A DNA stretch of 53,868 bases, taken from Lachnospiraceae bacterium. GTDB taxonomy: Bacteria; Bacillota; Clostridia; Lachnospirales; Lachnospiraceae. The DNA is taken from contig JAQXIY010000007.1 in assembly GCA_029008035.1 (NCBI GenBank), forward strand, positions 1 through 53,868, written 5' to 3'. Each line of letters begins with the position of its first letter. The stretch's first letter is position 1. The notes beneath the pieces are model-generated. The model ran no database searches. It was given only the letters and a program-made list of their open reading frames with translations, and had not been told where the DNA came from. A program made the position numbers and the translations under genes. Shown here piece by piece: positions 48,738 to 53,868 of this stretch.

Positions 48738-49068
48738 TACGGGTTATTAACTCAAATGTGCGAATTTGCCCGTATATCCCTTTGATTTTTGGGGTTATGA
48801 TTTTGTAGTTTACGGGCAAAATTTGAGAAATGCGTTCATTACCCGTAGCGAAACATATCTAATTTAGGAGCAAATCAAATGTCTTACGGGTACATTCTGA
48901 CAAACTATTCTTCTACCCGTAATAGAACTAGCAATGTCCACCAATATCTCCGACATTCTACGGGGATATTTACGCAATCTGATGTTTTCCCCGTAATGTC
49001 ACCTTCTGCATTGCCCATTTGGTGCACGATATTACGGGGATATTTGGATATATCAAATTTCCCCCGTA
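48738..49068. repeat. array A: five 36-37-nt units with TACGGG/CCCGTA ends, 74-bp period
   Basis: Unit spans are 48738-48774, 48811-48847, 48885-48921, 48959-48995 and 49033-49068. Each begins TACGGG and ends CCCGTA; the 25 bases inside differ between units. Spacers between units are 36-37 nt and unrelated. Starts are 73, 74, 74 and 74 nt apart. A degenerate TACGCG at 49108 falls 75 nt after the last unit start. There is no convincing coding frame. Downstream, 49114-49434 is non-coding as far as I can see. Confidence 0.85.
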
Positions 49069-49434
49069 AAACCATATTATAGGCATAAAAATACCCCCTT
49101 CAAATATTACGCGACAGTCAAGTCCACCGCCTCCTTGCAACCTATAGGTAATTTCCAGCTTGTTCCAAGACTTCTAATCATATGCACAATCATCTCTTCT
49201 GGGAAATGTATCCGGCGACAACCAAATACGCTCCGCCCTGCCAGAATGCAGGGACAATAGAATTTCCATCAAATGTAAGATGGATTATAGCAAAGAAAAT
49301 CTACAATTTCCATACATTTTGTTCATTCTATGAAATTCAAGTGGTTTCTCCACTTTGTATGACATCTTGGATTTTTCCAAACACATAGGGCGAAATATAA
49401 CCTCACCCAAACAAAAATGTGCTATGATATCCCT

Positions 49435-50289
49435 ATGAACAAAAAAGATAAAATCAGCGGAATTGTCACACTTATTCTTATCGTCTTGGTGTTGCTCTTC
49501 CGCACAGAAATACAAAATGAAGCCAATCAAATATTGATTAGGGCCGGGCTAAAAGAGCCTCCGTCCCAAAACCACTCCTATGCAGGGATTTCGGCGCAAT
49601 TATTTAAATACGATGAAATGATTGCCAGCGGCGAGATTCTTGCTTACGCTCCGGAGCTGTCAGAAGACAATGTCTATACCTTTTTGCAGGGGCCCAAATC
49701 TTGGACAAAAGGAATCACCTGGTCCGGGGAATGGTGCATGGAATATGCCAAGGGACAATACTTCGGTTCCTTCGGATGTGGTTTTTGTTGCATAGCCAAC
49801 CTATACAGCACGTTCTCCGACTACGAGTGTTCTCCTCTGGATGTCTACGAGTATGCCATGGAAGTGACAGGATATGCACCTGCCAGGAAAAATGCAGCTA
49901 TCGATTGGGGCAATATGAAGGTGCTTCTTCAGAAAATGGGATTCCAATGCGACGTGTATTACAAGCCGGCCAGTTATGAAGAGTTTCAAGAACAAATCAA
50001 GAACTGCAAGTCTGCTGTGGTGCTGGTTTGCAGTGCCAACGACGATACCTTTTGGAAAAACATACCCGGACATTACGTGACAATTTCCCTGTATGACGAA
50101 ACTACGGATGAGGTGTTTTTGGGCGAACCGGGTTCCCCTACCAAGAACAGAACTCGTGTACAGCTGAGATACATCTATGACGCCTTAAAAACCACCAGCA
50201 AATTCCAATATCTGATGGTAGATAGTTACTCCGATGATCAGAACCAATGGAAACACGATGGTATTGATGACCAATGGGTTGCACCTTAA
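49435..50289 (+). CDS. membrane-anchored C39-like peptidase
   Basis: 284 residues from the ATG at 49435 (an upstream codon at 49417 is less likely). One N-terminal membrane helix (about 7-23) precedes a C39-like papain fold: GSFGCGFCCIANLYS (catalytic Cys about 109), GHYVTISLYDET (His about 216) and FLGEPGSPTKN for the third residue. Possible roles are peptide or cell-wall processing outside the membrane. It heads a plus-strand set with EcsC and DUF1294-CapA, 16 nt before the former. Confidence 0.75.
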   Translation: MNKKDKISGIVTLILIVLVLLFRTEIQNEANQILIRAGLKEPPSQNHSYAGISAQLFKYDEMIASGEILAYAPELSEDNVYTFLQGPKSWTKGITWSGEWCMEYAKGQYFGSFGCGFCCIANLYSTFSDYECSPLDVYEYAMEVTGYAPARKNAAIDWGNMKVLLQKMGFQCDVYYKPASYEEFQEQIKNCKSAVVLVCSANDDTFWKNIPGHYVTISLYDETTDEVFLGEPGSPTKNRTRVQLRYIYDALKTTSKFQYLMVDSYSDDQNQWKHDGIDDQWVAP

Positions 50290-50305
50290 GTAAGGAGGTA
50301 ATCAT

Positions 50306-51109
50306 ATGCGTTTATTTCGCTCCACCCAAAATGCTTTGGAAAAAGAGTTGGCGAGATTGTACAAAGAAGAGGCAAAATTCAGAACCCAGGCCCAGAGCAA
50401 GAAGCCCACACCCTGGAAAAAAGAACTGGAGGAAAAAATCCCGCCAAAGGTTAGCGACGGTATCCGAAAAGGCTTTCAAAAGGCCTTTGAAATCACCTTT
50501 GAAAAGGGAGACATAATCATAGACAAAACCTACAACAAAGAAGCCAAAAAGCAAGACTTCAAGGTAAAGGACTACGCCATGGATATAAAAGGCGGACGTC
50601 GCCAACTGTTCTCCATGAAAAAAGATGCTCAGTTTGGCCACGCTTTGAACACGGTTCTAACTTCCGTGGAGGGAATCGGCCTGGGTGTTTTGGGAATCGG
50701 TTTGCCGGACATTGTACTCTGGGTAGGTATGCTACTGCGAGGTGTGTATGAAACTTCTATCCAGTACGGCTTTGATTATGAGGCTCCCGAGGAGAGGCTA
50801 TTTATTCTAAAGCTTATGGAGACACCAATGTTAACAGGCCGTGAATGGGTAAAGGCAAACAGAGAGATTGACAACTATATGGAACAGCACACTCATATCA
50901 TTCCCGACGTGCAAACCCTTTCCGTCCAAATGGCAAAGACAGCGAATGCTTTTGCCACCGACATTATGGTAGCAAAGTTTATACAGAGTCTACCCATTGT
51001 AGGGGTAATTGGCGGAGCTGCAAATCCCCTCTACTACAATAGGGTACTAAAGTATGTAGAATTGAAATACCGCAAGAGATATTTGCTAAAGAAATTGGGT
51101 AAACAGTAA
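50306..51109 (+). CDS. EcsC family protein
   Basis: 267 residues with a charged N-terminal helical region and the core GIGLGVLGIGLPDIVLWVGMLLRGVYETSIQYG (about 117-150), typical of the EcsC family, followed by helical segments and a Gly-rich hydrophobic PIVGVIGGAANPLYYNRV. Family function is not defined; the name comes from Bacillus ecs loci. AAGGAGG lies ahead of the ATG, and its stop overlaps the next start (TAATG). Confidence 0.8.
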   Translation: MRLFRSTQNALEKELARLYKEEAKFRTQAQSKKPTPWKKELEEKIPPKVSDGIRKGFQKAFEITFEKGDIIIDKTYNKEAKKQDFKVKDYAMDIKGGRRQLFSMKKDAQFGHALNTVLTSVEGIGLGVLGIGLPDIVLWVGMLLRGVYETSIQYGFDYEAPEERLFILKLMETPMLTGREWVKANREIDNYMEQHTHIIPDVQTLSVQMAKTANAFATDIMVAKFIQSLPIVGVIGGAANPLYYNRVLKYVELKYRKRYLLKKLGKQ

Positions 51110-52487
51110 TGAAAATCATATTGATATATTTGACAGCAATGAATATTCTGGCCTTCGGTTTGATGGGAATTGATAAGGCAAAAGCGCGAAAAGGAGCATG
51201 GCGCATTCCCGAAAAAACATTGTTTTTTTCTGCTATCTTAGGCGGATCTATTGGGGCGTGGCTTGGGATGTATGCTTTTCGCCACAAAACCAAACATTGG
51301 TATTTTGTTGCAGGAATCCCCCTCATCCTAGCCATTCAAATCGGCATCATCTTCTGCTTTACAGGGTGCGGTGCAACCGGCTCTGCCACAGATAAAGGGA
51401 CAGAAGCCACATCTCAGGATGCCCAATCCAAGAAAGAGGCACAGCAATCCGCAAACTCCGATGCTCAAGAGCAAGAAAAGCCGAAAGAACTGACTCTGAT
51501 TATGGTAGGCGATATTTTACTTCACGACCGAGTGGAAGCAGCCGCCAAGCAAGAAGATGATTGTTACAACTATGATGCCCTCTTTGCCAATACAAAAGCA
51601 TTGATTGGTGAAGCTGACCTGGCATTGGTAAATCAAGAGGTTATTATCGGAGGAGAAGAAATTGGGGTGGGCGGATATCCTGCCTTTAATGCGCCTTACG
51701 AAATGGCAGACGCTCTGGTTGATGCGGGTTTTGATGTGATTTGTCACGGAACGAATCATGCTTTGGATCGAGGTGGAGCCGGCATTCGTAATTGTATCGC
51801 GAATTGGCGGGAAAACTATCCCGATATGGGTGTGCTGGGGATTCACGACAGTCAAGAAAGTGCGGATAACATTTACATCGTCGAAAAAAATGGTATGCGC
51901 ATTGCCATTTTAAATTATACCTATGGAACCAATGGAATTGCTTTGCCATCTGATATGCCTTATGCCGTTGATTATCTTTCAGAAGACAGGGTGATTGCCG
52001 ATATCGAAAGGGCTGAGACCGAAGCAGATTTTACCATCGTATGCCCCCACTGGGAACAGAGTATTATCTGGGAGCAGATACCATGCAACAAAAATGGACA
52101 AACATCTTTGCCGACCACGGAGTTGACCTGGTTCTTGGCACGCATCCACATGTCATCGGCCCCATAGAACAGGTTGGAGATATGCTGGTTTACTATTCTC
52201 TTGGTAATTTTGTGAATTGGACCAGTGACTCTGGTGCCGGGATTGCCAACCGTATGGTGGGAGGCATGGCCAAGGTCACTTTGGTTAAAGATGCTCATGA
52301 TAAGGTTGTGATTGATAATCACGGGGTTGTTCCCCTGGTATCTCATGTAACCTCGGGGGTTAATGGTGTGACCGTTTATCCATTGGAGAATTACTCTGAA
52401 CAGTTAGCCAGGGAAAACGAAATCCGCAATCAGGATAGTTCGTTTTCCCTGGAATATTGTCAAGAACTGGTGGATAGTGTTTGGTAG
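51109..52487 (+). pseudogene. DUF1294-CapA fusion with frameshift
   Basis: Codons from 51109 encode DUF1294 (about 1-85, two or three membrane helices, RIPEKTLFFSAILGGSIGAWLGM and FRHKTKHWYF), then FTGC and a polar linker, then a CapA/PgsA-like metallophosphatase-fold domain (GDILLHDRV, NQEVIIGG, GTNHALDRG). At 52052-52054 a run of three G should be four: this frame goes on to a stop at 52167, while the next frame (from 52041) carries GTEYYLG, LGTHPHVIGPIE and YSLGNFVNW to 52487. Restoring one base gives about 459 codons. Cause may be true mutation, slippage or a sequence error. Confidence 0.8.
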
Positions 52488-52551
52488 TTATGAGTTACAG
52501 GTGTGTTTAAAAAGCAACACATTTCCCCGTATCATCCATTGCTCAACCATA

Positions 52552-52776
52552 TCATTCACCGGGGCTACTTGATATTACTTTCCCGGTATTCCAAAGCATA
52601 ACTGTCTTTTTGGCGGCATCCAGTCGTTCTTCTTCTGAATGAAAATCAATGGTTACGGAGCGACAGCCGCATTCCAGACACATCACATAATAACCACAAC
52701 CACTTTCCTCTTCTAGCAGTCCACCACCATCACATAAAGGGCAATCACTGATTTCTAACATTTTTTCGATATTCAT
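52552..52776 (-). CDS. Lar-like zinc-ribbon protein
   Basis: 74 residues from the ATG at 52776, where AGAGG lies 5 nt upstream; the longer frame has no ribosome site. CPLCDGGG and CLECGCRS form a zinc ribbon, and a C-terminal AAKKTVMLWNTGK matches the W-N ending of Lar-type restriction alleviation proteins, known from phages and prophages. Whether it blocks restriction is not shown. Array B lies just upstream, in the 52819-53320 non-coding stretch. Confidence 0.65.
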   Translation of the reverse strand: MNIEKMLEISDCPLCDGGGLLEEESGCGYYVMCLECGCRSVTIDFHSEEERLDAAKKTVMLWNTGKVISSSPGE

Positions 52777-52969
52777 ATTTTCCTCTTTTCCTTTTATCAT
52801 AGTGTCATTTCCCATCAAACAGGAGGCGACATTTATTTGCTTATTCTACTATACAAGAATATATGATTTTTTCCAATATATAATGTGTACATTATATTCT
52901 ATATTGTAACTGGCGGGATATATTCCGATTCCTCTTAAGCCGCTGGAGGACGCACAAGAATATTCAAAA

Positions 52970-53223
52970 CGGGGCATATATGTACTTTTTTTTGCACACA
53001 CACCCCGATGTGCTCATACTCTGATGTTCTCACATTCGTCTAGCGGGGTATGATGGTCGATTATGTTATTTTATGCCCCGCCAAGCACTCATTCCGATTA
53101 CTTCACCTCTTCTCCACGGGGCATACAAGTCCATTTTTCCCTGTGCCCCGATAAGTACTAACTTGGACTCCAACAGTTCTAATCCTCGGGGCATATACGG
53201 CGATTTTATCTTTTTATGCCTCG
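52970..53223. repeat. array B: four 34-38-nt units with CGGGGCATA-type ends, about 73-bp period
   Basis: Units 52970-53007, 53044-53080, 53117-53150 and 53187-53223. Left words are CGGGGCATA, CGGGGTATG, CGGGGCATA, CGGGGCATA. Right words are the inverted forms CCCCG, ATGCCCCG, TGCCCCG and TATGCCTCG. Starts are 74, 73 and 70 nt apart; interiors and spacers are not conserved. A lone GCGGG at 52913-52917 could be a decayed unit but is out of phase. There is no supported coding frame. Confidence 0.8.
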
Positions 53224-53271
53224 TTTGTTCCAAAAACAAGCAGGAACGGCTCTGGCAGCCGACTATCTTGA

Positions 53272-53320
53272 GCCATTGGGGACAGACCTGGGTGCCATTA
53301 GTATCCGTCCCTAATGGCAC
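53272..53320 (+). repeat. dispersed palindrome, compound copy 5
   Basis: A degenerate half (GCCATTGGGGACAGAC, 53273-53288) precedes a perfect palindrome at 53294-53318 with arms GCCATTAG and CTAATGGC. It is the copy closest in sequence to the one at 29.85 kb. It lies between array B and the ppdK terminator. Confidence 0.82.
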
Positions 53321-53326
53321 AAAAAA

Positions 53327-53350
53327 TCGCCCCGCCAGATGGCGGGGCGA
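53327..53350 (-). terminator. terminator of ppdK
   Basis: Minus-strand stem TCGCCCCGCC/GGCGGGGCGA with a 4-nt loop and six T after it, 25 nt from the stop codon. Confidence 0.9.
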
Positions 53351-53374
53351 TAATGTTATGCACGAATGCAATAA

Positions 53375-53868
53375 TTACTTGTTATTAATTACAGCCTGTG
53401 CTGCAGCAAGTCTTGCGATCGGCACACGGAATGGTGAACATGACACATAGTCAAGACCAATCTTGTGGCAGAACTCAACTGATGAAGGATCTCCACCATG
53501 CTCACCACAGATACCGATGTGAAGGTTAGGATTAACAGGCTTACCAAGCTTGATAGCTGTCTCCATCAACTTACCAACACCGTTCTGATCCAACTTAGCA
53601 AATGGATCGTTCTCGAAGATCTTAGCATCATAGTAAGCATCCAAGAACTTACCAGCATCGTCACGAGAGAATCCAAATGTCATCTGAGTCAAGTCGTTTG
53701 TACCGAAGCAGAAGAAATCAGCTTCTGTAGCGATCTCATCAGCTGTAAGAGCAGCTCTTGGGATCTCGATCATTGTACCAACTTCGTACTCTAAGTTAAC
53801 ACCAGCAGCAGCGATTTCAGCGTCAGCTGTCTCTACTACTACCTTCTTAACATTCTTAAGCTCTTCGA
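53375..53868 (-). CDS. ppdK: pyruvate, phosphate dikinase, C-terminal part
   Basis: The frame stays open to the right edge, upstream of the ATG at 53773, giving 164 residues plus a stop. [38 protein letters not shown] and the active-site [18 protein letters not shown] are the C-terminal PEP/pyruvate-binding barrel of PPDK, with catalytic Cys in GICGEHGG. It interconverts pyruvate and PEP with ATP and phosphate, typical of anaerobic Clostridia. Confidence 0.95.
   Translation of the reverse strand, partial: EELKNVKKVVVETADAEIAAAGVNLEYEVGTMIEIPRAALTADEIATEADFFCFGTNDLTQMTFGFSRDDAGKFLDAYYDAKIFENDPFAKLDQNGVGKLMETAIKLGKPVNPNLHIGICGEHGGDPSSVEFCHKIGLDYVSCSPFRVPIARLAAAQAVINNK

Noticed and set aside
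48738-49068. CRISPR array
   Set aside because: The units have CRISPR-like length and spacing, but only the six-base ends are conserved and the interiors differ entirely. No cas genes are present in the window.
49069-49434. Minus-strand short frames after array A, including one starting behind AAGGGGGTATTTTT near 49080
   Set aside because: The 39-codon frame has a good ribosome-like site but runs through the array and has no family features; another nearby frame (GTSWKLPIGCKEAVDL) could be a gene remnant, but I cannot identify it.
52912-52943. A fifth unit of array B
   Set aside because: GCGGG and CCGC words are there, but the unit is short and out of phase with the others by about 18 nt.

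Overview
The window reads as a chromosome segment of a low-to-moderate GC Gram-positive anaerobe of the Clostridia, most likely Lachnospiraceae. This rests on the gene set: a 1.4-kDa-residue-class fused 2-hydroxyacyl-CoA dehydratase activase, GerMN lipoprotein, ECF and CbiMQO transporters, pyruvate phosphate dikinase, a holin-like type I toxin, Listeria-Bacteroides (Flg_new) repeats, and strong Shine-Dalgarno sites with some TTG starts. No rRNA, tRNA, insertion sequence, prophage or canonical CRISPR array was seen. The assignment is inference from gene content only.

Layout. 1-42 is the start of rpsT (minus strand) with its promoter. 205-3894 holds a short UvrA-like ATPase, a DUF5131 (phage Gp37/Gp68-like) protein and a small membrane protein. 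4117-10064 is one tight minus-strand run: comEA, OmpR-type response regulator, histidine kinase, GerMN lipoprotein, comEC. 10171-15105 is the arginine operon argC-GNAT-argJ-argB-argD, facing argG at 15378 across a shared region with ArgR-box-like sequences. 16676-21646 is a minus-strand run: rhomboid-like protein, glnS, DUF2225, AAA+ ATPase, behind a consensus promoter. 21874-26118 is the dehydratase activase. 26183-29838 holds a DUF5684 membrane protein, a GGDEF/EAL protein and a DUF2804 protein.

29.85-31.35 kb is an accessory island: an Rpn/PD-(D/E)XK nuclease and a type I toxin-antitoxin locus, separated and bracketed by copies of a small dispersed palindrome. 31.4-38.3 kb carries an XXXLXXG heptad-repeat membrane protein, a type B carboxylesterase, a FAD/Rieske oxidoreductase and the cobalt/nickel transporter cbiMQO, whose leader contains a 144-nt strongly structured GC-rich element. 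38.6-47.8 kb holds carB, a 1296-residue repetitive surface protein flanked by 44-bp direct repeats, an ECF S component and coaBC. 47.9 kb to the end is accessory: a PD-(D/E)XK-like protein, a C39-like peptidase, EcsC, a frameshifted DUF1294-CapA fusion, a Lar-like zinc-ribbon protein and the 3' part of ppdK.

The strongest unexplained signal is a pair of non-coding arrays (48738-49068 and 52970-53223). Each is made of about 37-nt units bounded by short inverted words (TACGGG/CCCGTA in one, CGGGGCATA/TATGCCCCG in the other), with non-conserved interiors and non-conserved spacers of about 37 nt, repeating every 70-74 bp, close to seven helical turns. The words differ but the geometry is the same. 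I do not recognise this as a described element.
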